A DNA stretch of 64,000 nucleotides. Source: Hymenolepis diminuta. Lineage: Eukaryota > Platyhelminthes > Cestoda > Cyclophyllidea > Hymenolepididae. Every line of letters begins with the position of its first letter. Within the stretch, counting starts at the first letter, position 1. Below the pieces are notes generated by a model that saw only the letters and a list, made by a program, of their open reading frames with translations, ran no database searches and was not told the DNA's origin. The position numbers and the translations under genes are program-made. Below are positions 12,271-23,520 of the stretch, piece by piece. The stretch spans positions 1-64,000 of the forward strand of contig CAADRB010000114.1 in NCBI GenBank assembly GCA_900708905.1, given 5' to 3'.

Positions 12271-13534
12271 CTACTTATACTTTGGCTTGGGGACTTGGAC
12301 ACCAAACGCAATGACAGGAACTTCATCTCGAACACGTACGATCCGAACCTTGTCAATAGAATCGATCAATTGAGAAGGCATGAATTGATCAGGATTACCA
12401 CCTGATAAACCGTTCGCCCTCGACGACTGTCGCCTTCGCTAAGAGCAAAAAAGGACATCAGACTAGGCAAAATAAATCCTACCCAGCTATCTTGCTCTCG
12501 CTGCTCTAAACGTTGACGAAGTTCATCTTCAGCGAGTCGCAGAATGGATAGTCGTTCTTGTTTTATTTCTTCTGTCTCAAAACGAGCATGACGAGCAAGA
12601 TAAGCTTCATCTGATAAGTCTTCGTATTCCCTATCACCTTGGATTGAATGCTGCCGCTTGAGAGACACTCGAAGAGAATTCTGTTTCTGAAAATCTCTCG
12701 ATCTAAGAACTCGAGTCGAACCTGCCTCTACAGCGTAGCGATCAGTAATAATGTCATTCACTCTCCAAGAGGGGACTATAATTGATATGACCAAATATGA
12801 TCCATGCAAAACCTCAAATATTAAAAGCGCTTAAACTAACTTTCAATCTGTTTCTGAACGCTGGCGTTAGAGGTAGATTGACGTGGAGCATCAAAATGAG
12901 GTTGATAGTAGTGCGGTCGCGCGGAAACAACAAACCTGGAGGAGACACAATCAGGATTCTGAACACGAACGGAATGTGTGACAGATTTCTGAGGAATCGG
13001 AGATGGTTTTAAGTATTTCTCAGCTTTATTATCAGCATCACTACAGGGTTGGAACGACATCCGAGGTCTAAGTATGTGGGACTCTAATGTTACAATTTGT
13101 TGGCGCCTTGACCCAATGACATTTTCTTTGGAAAGATTTGTTGTTACTGCAGACACAGAACGAATATGTGATCGTCTCGAAGAGGGGGGTGTATTTTCTT
13201 GGGATGCAGAAATACTGCTGAAGGTGTTATTAGGAGAGAGTTGAGAACGGGGAAAAGATCTAGGTCTCTCATTTTCCGAGATGGAACTTCTGAGAAAATT
13301 TGATGGAGGACTGCAGGCGCGTCTGACGATACCAGGAATATTATGTGCTGCTCTAGTGAGACATGACAACGCACTTGAACCTATAGTGGCGAGGTGTAAT
13401 AATGGGGAAAGTATACCTTGAGTCTGAGTATCACCATTACACTCAATTCCAAAAGTTCGAAGTATTGCCTTAGACATCGAAGATCCTGGAAGCATATCAA
13501 CTATTTTTTGGGCGAACATCTCGGTATGAGAACG
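12271..13534 (-). CDS. KANSL1-like PEHE-domain protein (last three exons, 5' end not found)
   Basis: Three minus-strand exons, 13534-12841, 12775-12483 and 12438-12271, join in frame across 65- and 44-nt GT...AG introns to give 384 residues ending at TAG 12271. The first exon is Ser/Pro/Arg-rich and looks disordered. The second starts with IPSWR, followed by DIITDRYAVE and then EDLSDEAYLARHARFE and a charged helix rich in Glu and Arg. This order (PSWR, acidic EDLSD, then H-x-x-x-E) is that of the PEHE domain of KANSL1/NSL1 and MSL1 proteins, which holds the histone acetyltransferase MOF; the PSWR and EDLSD wording is nearer KANSL1. The last exon gives a basic RRRQSSRANG stretch and a short C-terminal tail. 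The 13534 boundary is an acceptor (TTTTTCAG) in phase 0, so more coding exons lie upstream; an ATG at 13519 could be an alternative start. Confidence 0.8.
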
Positions 13535-14654
13535 CTGAAAAAGTGAAAATATATAAGAGATTTCATCGTAAACAAGAGCTGTACAGAAATCTTGTAATCA
13601 GTAAACCGCGACATTGAAGAACGCTAAGCATATACGTGCATTCTCGGAATAATAGTTAGCGCAAATTAAAAATTACTTCACTCGAAAGAGAAATCACGTA
13701 AATTAGCAACGAACGGACATAAACAATGTAACATGGTCATAATAATGCATTGGTAAAATTTTAAGTATCAAGAAGTTGCCCAGTTTCATTAATTAGTAGC
13801 TGAAAACATGACATAAATCACTACCGTATAAGTGGACATCATATTCATAAACGTCCGATTCGAAATCGAAACGTTCAATCTGCGCGCCTGACTTGAAATA
13901 ATAAATAAGAAATGGAGAATACCCAACCTAGATATGGATAAAACTATCGACTAAAATCGTCTTAACGATTCGAACTTTATTTATTTAATTAAAATCTGAG
14001 GGATTTAAATTATGGTAAGACCGTCAAAGAATTTTTAATTAAGCAAGTCATAATTACCGCATACATTCAATCCGTTTGATTTCGATGAAAATATGGTAAT
14101 TTTGATTTTATATTAACAATGAAATTTTCATGATCACATACGACATATTAAATCGTATGTAGATATTTTAGTTTTTTACGGGACATTTGTATATAATATT
14201 AATTATCAAATGATCATGAGAAGATAATTCCAAATTTTTATTTAAAATTGTCTCGCTACTTCGAATACAAGCTTTACTACAATTCAGTATTTATATAAAG
14301 CTATCATCACATTTTGTATTGATCTTACAATTGTCTGGGAAATCGTCTATTTTCACATGTACTTGGTAGATTGCCGCTCAATTTGAATCATCATAATGTA
14401 TAATGTGGTCCTTCTACGAACATGTAATTTACTCAAATGTAAATTTAATATAAGAAGCGTAACTAGTTCTAGCATATTATTGTAATTTTCCTTTAGAGGG
14501 TTTCCAGACGCTTATATTCTCCAAATAATTCTACTAATTATAAATATGATTAAGGCGTACCGTGAAATTAACAAAACACCATTTAGATCAAGGAATTTCC
14601 TTCGGAAAATTTCAGATAGGTATTAATTGCAGAACGCTTAACAAAGCTTTCGTT
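13535..14654. other. Intron or intergenic DNA upstream of the PEHE exons
   Basis: No exon, RNA gene or repeat recognised. It is presumably an intron of the KANSL1-like gene, because that gene enters its 13534 exon through a splice acceptor. Confidence 0.4.
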
Positions 14655-14770
14655 ATAATGTAACAAACTAGAGGTGCCGACAGTGATCTTGCAGAGCAAT
14701 CAACCCAGAAAACTCGGTAATATAGCAACTTGACACGGAAGCCAATAACCAACGACAGTACACAATCCAC
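14655..14770 (+). repeat. Left arm of a large inverted repeat
   Basis: Roughly 115 bp. It matches the reverse complement of 15177-15287 at an estimated 80-90 percent identity with one five-base gap (TAGCA present only here). The best-kept core is GCAGAGCAA-CAACCCAGAA followed by AACTCGGTAAT. Confidence 0.9.
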
Positions 14771-15176
14771 ATTATGCAACAACAGGATCTTGAGCTGTTT
14801 TTAAACTTCTGATATTAAGAATATAAGGAAAAGTTAGCCCTAGATGGAATAATTCAGTATTTTCCTGTCTAATCTAAATTTATAATAAATCATTTGGTTC
14901 TGCAGAATATTCTTAAAAAATAATTCTCATAGGTCTTGAGAAAAAAGGATAAATAGCGTTGGAGACACGTTGCAAATGGCTGCTTTAAAAGCTATTAGAT
15001 ACGGTAAGAAATAATAACAATAATCTTCTCCCTAATCCCAATATTTTTCTCTAAATAAAAATGTATTTTTCCTTCTTTATTTCCTCTTGATAAACGACAC
15101 TTGGTAATTATGCCTATTCGTTTAAGCCGATTCCGATTGAGATGGAGTCTCGTTAATTCACACGTGTTTACTATTA
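14771..15176. other. Spacer between the inverted-repeat arms
   Basis: About 406 bp, AT-rich. The only coding-like item is an ATG frame of ten codons at 14976 on the plus strand, ending at a good donor (G|GTAAGA). I found no acceptor exon to go with it, so it is not called as a gene. Confidence 0.4.
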
Positions 15177-15287
15177 GGTGTATTGTATTCTGTCGTGTGT
15201 TATTGGCTTCTGTGTCAAGTATTACCGAGTTTTCTGGGTTGGTTGCTCTGCAAGATTACTGCCGGAACTTCTAGGTTGTTGTGTTAA
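15177..15287 (-). repeat. Right arm of a large inverted repeat
   Basis: Reverse-complement partner of 14655-14770, separated by about 406 bp. Together the arms could fold into a long hairpin. No transposase frame lies between them. They could be the ends of a fold-back or MITE-like element, or two insertions of one short repeat in opposite directions. Confidence 0.9.
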
Positions 15288-18030
15288 AACAGTAACAAAT
15301 GGGTTTAACTGCGACATTTAGACCTGTTGAATAGTCAGAGCTCAACCAGTTAGTTCCATTTTTTCGATTGACAACAGCAACAGTTGGTACAGCACATTTT
15401 GAGTAAGAAACAGGTTTTGTACGCTTCTTTCTTCTGGATGTTTAAGTTATGCTTACACAATGTGTATGACTGCATAGGATATAAAACTAGCTGGCCCTTC
15501 GACGTCTGTTTTAATGTTGCCTTAGTATGATTACATTGATCACGACCTTCTTGAAATGCCTAGAGAAAACACTGGACCATCATCCCTGGTGTGAACGGAT
15601 TGGCAGATGTTGCCGACAACACCGATTGCAGAATGCATTTATGGGCCGATCCAAAAGACTGTTGATCGAGCTAGTTGAGACCAATCAGTTTGAGTTGAGA
15701 GTGTGCTATTTCCTTTAAACTGTAGATTCATATATTTCGTCCTTGCCTAGTTTCGATACTGAAGGCAGCTAAGAGACCTTTCGATCTTTGGCAATTTGAT
15801 TTAGGTTTATAGCTGCTATTCATTGGGAGTCAGTTGATTTCGTACTTAATTAATCTGGGACGTTTTGTTATTAGACGATTAGGAGAGTTCTGAGGAAGGT
15901 CTTTCGACATTGTTTACAACGTTACTGCTTGAAAGGACACCGTTGATGGAGATCCTAAAATCAAAACGATTTCTATTCGACAGAAGGACTTTGTGCATGA
16001 GAAGCGCGGGCATGGTGTCTGAATTAATGTTTTACTACGCTTGAGATTCGACATCTTAACTCTCTCTCTAACCATTATTGAGTCTTCACGTTGGGACTTA
16101 CCTCATTAAGTTTTAATAGATGAGTTCTTAGTGGAACCAAGGTGTGTCTCGAGACGAAAATAAGACACCTGAACTGTCCTTCTATTAAGGTGCCAAAGCT
16201 AAATTTATCACAAATAAGTCCTCACCATGCTCGATCACACTTTTGAAGCGGGCGTTTGAAGCGGGAGAATTTCGGGCCAAAAATTCCTTTCATGACCTGC
16301 ACAGTTTCAGAGTAACTGAGTTCGTTGAATTTATTAGGAAGGGCGAATTGTAATTAAAGTTCATATGCGACAAGGTCCAGCTTCCCAGCGAGGCAACGGA
16401 TTCTTGTTTTCAATTCCACTTAGCAAGATTCATCTCGAACACATATTTGTGTTTATCGAACCACAATTTAAAGCATTGACTTTATTCAGAATCATGAATG
16501 AACTCAAAAAAATTGTAGTGACATCTTCAACAACAGAAGCTAGATGGGGAATTTTGACAGTTGCAGAAAGTTTAACAGAATAAGATAAAGGATCAGGGGA
16601 CAAAAATTTAATAGAAGCTTTGACATGATGGAACTTCAAATTTACACAAAAGGGCTTCTAGTTCTGTAAAGTGACTGTTGAACATCTCAAATAATTGTGA
16701 AAAATTCATTGATTGTTGAGAAACTTGTGAAACTTTCGGTTTCGACAGGGCAGAAAGTTTCAAAGAATTTAATCATTCCTGCCTTCCAAAGTATCTACAG
16801 ATCTCCCGAACTCAATAACAAGGGATTAAGAAGATATAACCAGTTTATTCCGTTACGAAAAGTGACTCGTTAAATACGCAAAATGAACAAAAATGCACAG
16901 TGATAACACAAATTAAGTGGAAATCTGACATCCATCTGATAGGAAATAGTCTTATCTCGGTCGTTTGATTGTTGCGTTTACTATCTTCCTCTGTCTTTGA
17001 TGTTTTAGATAGCTCTTGTTTGAACTTCATTAAGCAGTTCTTCGAATTTTTCGAGTTAAAGCATAATTCTCTGTGACCCTTTTATCACACCGTTGGCATG
17101 AGTTTTTTGAACAGGCATTAATGTTCATAGTGCCATTCATTACAAACTAGCAAGGTGATGGTGGTTCGGAGAGTGAATTTACCGTCCCGTAGCTCTTGGA
17201 AGTTTGATTAATTTATTAGTGGCGTTATTTAGATATCCGGCATTGCAAAAGTTTGAGGTGTTAGTACTTGATTTGAGGCATCTCGAGCCAATCACAATCC
17301 CGCCGAATCCAGTTCTATATGGAAAAATAGATTATCAATTATGTTAATAAATGGTCCGGTCTGTTTACTGGATTAGTCTTATCTGCTTAAGTCCGTTTTC
17401 TCTCTCCCCCTCTCTCTGGAGTCTAAGCATCGGTAGTAATAATCATAACAACGGGCCTTACTCCACAATAAAAACAAAAGATTACTGAGATCTTCATAGA
17501 TTGACAATATTGCTAAGAGCGTCTTAAAACAACAGACAAAATGTTTTATTAAGCCCTATGAGAAGGCAACTCTTGGATTTATGCTCTCGCAGAGCTGTGG
17601 CGTGTGAAAATCTTGCTCAGAAATCCCGCGGCCAAATTCTTTATCATTGTGTCATCACAAAAGTACGCCTAGTTCTTTTACCATAAAATTTCTCTCAAGT
17701 TGGAACTTACAAATGATAACTAGAGAGAAAGAATAATCAAAGTCATGACCAAGGTTTCAAGCTGTTTATGAATATTTGAAGGGAATATACAATGGCTTTA
17801 CATTGTCAATAGAACCACTGCTTAGCAGGCTCATCATACAACAAAGATATCCATTGCCCAGTTTCCTGAGACCTCAAGTTTATAAAATGCAGAAATGTCC
17901 TGAAGATATTAAAGGAAAATTTTATGATGCTGCTAGAACTGTTTACCAAAGTCAGAAATATGAAAAGTGAAAACTCGGATTTGCAGATTCTCTGCAGAGT
18001 CTCTGATTCAGCAAATCACCGAGTTTTACT
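15288..18030. other. Gene-poor region before the retroelement remnant
   Basis: No gene that I can support. At 16240-16275 the 11-base unit TTTGAAGCGGG occurs twice, three bases apart. Around 17540-17660 a plus-strand frame has balanced codons but no family likeness. Part of this could be the decayed left side of the Ty3/Gypsy-like remnant that follows; I found no long terminal repeat. Confidence 0.4.
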
Positions 18031-19013
18031 ATGAACTTAAAGCAGACTGGACAGTTAGCTAACTGGTTTGGAAAATTTAAGGATATTTTTCAAAATTATC
18101 TAGCTCATATATCAAATGAAGAGAAAGTTAGTCTATTTTTATGAGGTTGGGAATTGGCGACTGTGAAAACCCACAGGTTTTATTTTTCTGAGGACAATCT
18201 TAGATCTCATTTTTAACAAAGCTGACTTGATTGTTTAGCAAAATGACTTCCAAATTTCGAAAAGGCTTCAAATGTCTTAATTTCTCCAAAAGGATGATAA
18301 AGACTGGATGGACCATACTTGCTGTGTGAATGCTGTTTTTGAGCTCCACGACTTTTTTTCAAATTCGAGAGATCATTTTAAAGTATGCAATGCTGTATGG
18401 TTTACGGGAATTCTGTAAAGCTGACGTCGATATTCAAACCCTCAGAATAATTAAAGAAACTGATGAAGTCTTATTAAAGAATCTTCGTAATGAATGCATG
18501 ACAGTGGGCATGAAGTATAATAGCGGGAGGAACCCGCAGAGCTCTGGCGAAAGCAGTTATTTAAACTGGTTTGAAAGAATTTCAGGTGAAAATGTGTTCC
18601 AAAATGTATTTTATTCACTAAACCCTTAACTGAAGGCTGGATCTGCAAAACTGCAGTTCACCCGATTTTATCCCTATTAGTCCCACGTTGGCGAATTTTA
18701 TTTCAAAATATGAAGTAAAGATCGCAAACTGATTCCAGAAAGTAAAATATGACCAAGAAGGTCGAACAAGTGAACAATCCAAAATCCATGTGTGTATTCT
18801 GTTCTATGAATGAGATCAGTGGTGCGACCGTGGGGAAATATGCGATACAGCTGAACACAGCACTTGATATTACCTTGATTTCACGAAAAATATAGAGAAA
18901 TTTAGTCAGGCCAGAACTGATTCCTTCAAAAGTGGTCGCAAAGAATACTCCTCGCAAAAATATGAAATTTGAGTGTGAAATGAAATGTCACGTGTGTTAT
19001 AGTAATCAATAAC
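18031..19013 (+). mobile_element. Decayed Ty3/Gypsy-type retrotransposon fragment (gag and protease)
   Basis: Pieces of a retrotransposon Gag and its protease occur in order on the plus strand with stops and frameshifts. At 18031-18144 a segment with NWFGKFKDIFQNYL resembles the start of the Gag capsid-like region. At 18251-18417 a second frame with one stop has an F-K-x-C-type segment (HFKVCNAVWF), and after a frameshift the reading continues in the frame of 18330-18629 with DVDIQTLRI and LLKNLRNECMTV, matching the DIRTRLL...L..EC pattern of such Gags. The protease follows at about 18830-19013. No reverse transcriptase, integrase or LTR was seen. The family assignment rests on motif order recognised by eye. 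Confidence 0.62.
18831..19013 (+). pseudogene. Retropepsin-like protease remnant with lost catalytic Asp
   Basis: A retroviral-type aspartic protease normally carries D-T/S-G/A in its flap-and-loop core and works as a dimer to cut the polyprotein. Here the frame reads IQLNTALDITLIS, so the position of the catalytic Asp is Asn. It continues through RKI-stop-RNLVRP, where the stop TAG sits where relatives usually have Trp (TGG), then LIPSKVV and a FECEM strand, all in family order. A TAA ends the frame at about 19013. Both defects would kill function. It lies about 200 nt downstream of the Gag remnant, the expected gag-pro order. Confidence 0.6.
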
Positions 19014-19326
19014 TAATCTAATCAACTTTGAAGGAATCAAAGTTGTTGAAGCGACTTGAAAAGATCACCTATATTACTCAACAGATGGCAATCAAAAAGT
19101 CGAACAAGAAGAATCCGAAGAAAAATGTAGCGTCTTGAACAGAATCCTGCTCTAGACACAGAAATTAAACCAGAATTGAAAGTGAACTATTTTAAGCAAA
19201 GTGAAAGTTGAAATTTCCCTTTAAAACGAAAAGCGAGGTTATAAAGCGATGACCCCGAACTCAGACTTGGATAAATAAAGTTCAATAATAAAGAGGATGG
19301 GCAACAATAATGATAAATTTACTCAC
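19014..19326. other. Non-coding stretch between retroelement remnant and candidate first exon
   Basis: No feature recognised. It may contain further decayed retroelement sequence beyond the protease, but I see no readable reverse transcriptase motif. Confidence 0.3.
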
Positions 19327-19384
19327 CTGGTTTAAATAAAAATTTCCGAAATTCTCTCGTTTCGTCTTCTCTTCTGCCTGCCAT
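19327..19384 (-). CDS. Candidate first coding exon (minus strand), possibly of the KANSL1-like gene
   Basis: An ATG at 19384 opens a 58-nt frame beginning MAGRREDETREFRKFLF and ending CCAG|GTGAGT, a near-perfect donor, in phase 1. An acceptor-like ATTTTAG lies about 29 nt upstream of the ATG, so a 5' untranslated exon may precede it. The strand and position would suit the missing start of the PEHE-domain gene, about 5.8 kb downstream. The phases do not meet directly (phase 1 here, phase 0 at 13534), so at least one further exon would be needed, and I did not find it. It may instead start an unrelated gene. Confidence 0.35.
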
Positions 19385-22300
19385 TTTAGTGAATATCTGG
19401 AATTGTTGGCCTAAAATTATAATAATCTACAATATCGATATCAAATTGAATGCGATTCTTATCGGGATTTTTTGAGAAAACAGCGAAGAATTGCAATACA
19501 TAGTCTTCTGAGCTGATTAAGTGAAATTCACGAACTTAGTATACTAATTTCTTTACTCTTTCCATAAATTATGATCCGCTTGTCCAAATAGCATGATGTA
19601 AAATATCCTGTAGCACTTAATAGTAGTTAAATTGAAGTTATTATTGGAAGTGATACTATAATCGGACAAACTAAAGGAAACTAATTGAATAACATTTGTC
19701 AATGGCTCTCGATGTTCCCATACCTCCTGTATTTGTCAACTTGATGAAAAAGACAATGGTTAACCAATGTTCGTATCAAAATTTGAGTTTGGCAAAATGA
19801 CACACATCCTCGTTTTTTTAAATTTAATGAGGGGAGAGAAAAGTTAAATGTGAAAGCAACCTTAAAAATTAAAGAGACCCGAACGTCATTGGAACCTATT
19901 TATCCATGGCACTTTTGACACTAGATATCAAGAAGTAAAATGGATTATATTTGCGCTAAATCTTGGATTTTATGACCAATATTTGCCATTATCTGTTGTT
20001 TTTGGCGTGCATTAGAAAGATAAATTCTAATGTTCTAAGATAAATTAGAAATGTTCATACTGAGTACGATTAAGGTGATGCGACTTCCAACTTCAAACTG
20101 CGAACCGTTAGTTGGGACGTATCTCATAGAAGTTATAAAATGTATTTTTTTCAGATAAGTAAAATTTGCATTGTGGTATCCAGACACTCAGATTCGGAAC
20201 TTACGAAAATCCTCAAACTTCATTGTTTACTCAATAAGGTGTTTGAGTCATCCCACAAAACGGAGTGTGATTTAATCAATTATTTGATCTGCATTAATTT
20301 TGGCTCAGTTTCGTTTACTCAAAGTAAGGTAAATAAATATTTCAATGCTGCCAACAGTTTACCGATGTACAAACTGAATTGATGTGAAGTGCACTTTTTA
20401 AATATATGTTAGATTCTGCAACTGAAATAATAGAAATGATGGCACAATTCGCTGATAGAGTAGTCAAAATAATAGATGATCGTAAATAAGAGCCATCTAT
20501 TTATTCTAAGGCTTGAAAAAAGCACTATTCATCTTTAATAGCTAAAGTCGGCTTGATAATTTACCTTGAGATTCTAATAAACAATTTATAGAAGTGGTTT
20601 ACAGATTTCAGATGATTAACCTTTGTTATTTAGAAAAGATCAATAATAGTGAGGAGTATTTCTTAATAAAATGAGTCTTCTGACTTATCAAAAGACAGGG
20701 GTTCGAGTTTAACTAGTGTATATTTATATTGGAAGTAAACTTCCTGATTAATAAATTTTAATATTAGATTGATAATTAGCTACGACCGTTAAGCAAATCG
20801 CACTTGAGGCCCATGCGTTTCAAGCAATTATCTCAACACCTTTTACTTAGCTGAAACATTCACCAGGAGAATACTAAATAATTCTCTGTCTCTGTTTATT
20901 TTCATCGAAATTAAATGCTATTAGTAGGAAAATCTTGTTTTAAATGAGTCATAGCGATGGCTGATGAGTATACACAAGGCATCTTAGATAGTAGCTCGAC
21001 AAAGTTCGAATGAATACAAATAAATAGGAGTTATTCTTTTGAATTTATGAAATGTAACACCATGCATGAGATTTACCTGTTTTTGACGGTCGATATGAGG
21101 GTTACCTAAATGTATATTTGTGAGCTCTTTAGTTTGAATGGAGGCAACTGAGTGACAGAGACATTCATTATCAAATCATGAATCCAAAGAAAGGAATGAA
21201 CAAAGCTGCGGTCAAGACTTCTTTATTGGTTTATTAATAGTGACACGCCATTGCCTTGAGAATTGGAACACTAGACGGAAGCAAAATGTCTTTGGATTTT
21301 TCAACACATGCCGTTAAAGATTAAATACACAAACGATTATTAAATTGTAAGCGGCAGCGGTCAACTGGAAAAGTGCTTGTCTTCCAGCCTTCCATTCCAA
21401 ATATATTGATTGTACTCTCATATCGTCAACGATAGATAATGTTGTTGTATGTGAGACTTTTCGACTTTGTAAAACTAAGCAAAACAAATTTAACCAAAAC
21501 AAATATTTAAATTTGGATGTTTGGTACATAAGAGTACATTTTACGTAGTATATCATCATGTTCCTTACATCGGACTTCGAGAAAACAGTTTATGAACTTG
21601 ATTGTTGTCAACTTTATCTCGTCTTTGTAAGGACTTTTCTTTGCAAATTCATGCTTCATGAATACTTCTCCTTTTCACATTTGAGGAATTTTTTGATGAT
21701 TTCGATGAAGCTTAACAAAACGGGTGTATTTCGTAAAGTTAATTCATCAAACATTAGAAATTCAGCTCACACACATTCCACGTCAGAGAAGTAAATAAAA
21801 TGCGCTCTGTACACAGCACCAGCGCCTATATATTGACAGCGGAAGAGATTTTAAATTCTCTCAAATTAAAACGAACGAAGTAAGTTGAATTATTATTGAA
21901 CGATTTTATTCACTTATTTATTTGAAATAGCTTGAAAGGCCCGGTCTTTTCGATGCATTAGGTGTCAAAAATTCAATAACATTAATTCTCAGATTTGACA
22001 CATTTATATGGACAGTTTTAAGAATTAGAGTAGTTCGCATAGTTGAAATGATTATTACAGTTTTGTTTGCAAATAAAGACCGACACACGTTGCAAAGGAC
22101 CTCTTTTATGCTTTTTACATTCACGCCAATTCGAACTTGATTTACAACATCTTTTTTATATTCCATTTTCATTAACTTTTATTGCTTTGAGAAAGCTATT
22201 CAAGTAATTTAGAAAAGAGAACAGATAATTAATTTTAACGAGCGATTATTTGCCAAAACAGTTTACAATTTACACCTCTAGGATATTTTGTGTTCATTTT

Positions 22301-23462
22301 CTTTCATCTGCAATGAATTATATCTTACTTTGATTATTATTATTTTATTAATATTACACTGTTATATATTAATATTGATTACAAAATCCCCCAAAGTATC
22401 TCTTATTTAATTAATATTTAATCTTTTGAATCATTTTTATCTAAATACTTGCAGGAAAAGCAAGAATTTGATTGGAAGTTTTACATTCATAAAGGGATAA
22501 ACGAGAAGTGGAGGATTCCAGCCTTAACCGAATGCTCGAGTTTGTCCTCTATTTAGTTAACAGACCTTTGTCCAAGTCTTACTGATAGTTATTCTTGAAG
22601 TAAACTGGTCACATTCAGGCTGGTGCCTCAATTTTGCAGAGTTAATGGTGATGTCCGTAGGTTTAATTAGTTAATTATTTAGTTACGGTGCGCATTTTTG
22701 TTTATTTATCGTCCGTCAACTCGAGGCACAACATCTGGTAAGCTGTATACAAAAGTTTACAATTCCAGTATAAGTCTCCTTAATGCGTCGAAATTCTTTC
22801 CGGTAGTGTAGTTTAGGTTTTGTTTACTGTTAATGGTTTCAATTTAAGACTGGTAGTCTGGTTATCGTTTATTTGATTTCACAAATGATTGCACTATTAA
22901 CGAAGTAATTTAGAAAAGATCAATGATATTAGCTTGGTGAATTCATCTAAATTCTTCTTAAATTTCCAAATGGATCTTTATTTCCCTATTCCTAAAAATT
23001 TGACAATTGAATATTTCAGTTGGGAAATATATCTTTCAATATTTATTTGATAACTTTTTCGTAATTGATCATTTTATATAAGCATTAGTAATTATTCCAA
23101 TAATAAAGGCATAAATAGCTCTTTAAATAGATGCTTAGGACTCTATTTTCTCTATCTATGTGCCCACCTTCCACTTCAGCAACTCACAAAGTGGCATACA
23201 CTCTCAAAATTTTACTTGAAAATGGTCAAATGTTTACCTGTTGCTTATTAGATAAATAAATTTTATACTGACTCTGATCATTGCAGTTTGCCTAAGATTT
23301 ATTATTAAAAATATTTCAGACACACTTGATAAGGTCTAAAAGAAAATACGACGACTATTAAAATCGTTTATTTTAGGGTTTGAATGTTCATTATTACCGA
23401 TTGTTTATAATTCTGTAAATCATCAATCATATACAAAATCAGTGATGTTTAAAGACAGTATT
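19385..23462. other. Intergenic region upstream of the transporter gene
   Basis: About 4 kb, AT-rich, with no gene I can support. Short open frames at 20140-20382 and 21314-22172 show no family likeness, and opposite-strand frames overlap there. Confidence 0.5.
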
Positions 23463-23468
23463 TATATA
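23463..23468 (+). promoter_or_regulatory. Candidate TATA element of the transporter gene
   Basis: TATATA inside TATTTATATAG, 53 nt before the start codon. The pyrimidine/CA-rich stretch between it and the ATG would suit a short leader. No experimental support. Confidence 0.3.
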
Positions 23469-23520
23469 GACACAAGACCCCTATTTACATTCCTGCATCT
23501 GACAACCGCAAATCTTCATC

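Noticed and set aside
16365..16639. Overlapping frames on both strands near 16.4-16.6 kb
   Set aside because: No recognisable protein on either strand; considered as the left part of the Ty3/Gypsy-like remnant but no Gag motif was readable.
20690..20730. GGTTCGAGTTT resembling a tRNA B box
   Set aside because: No A box or cloverleaf could be placed around it.
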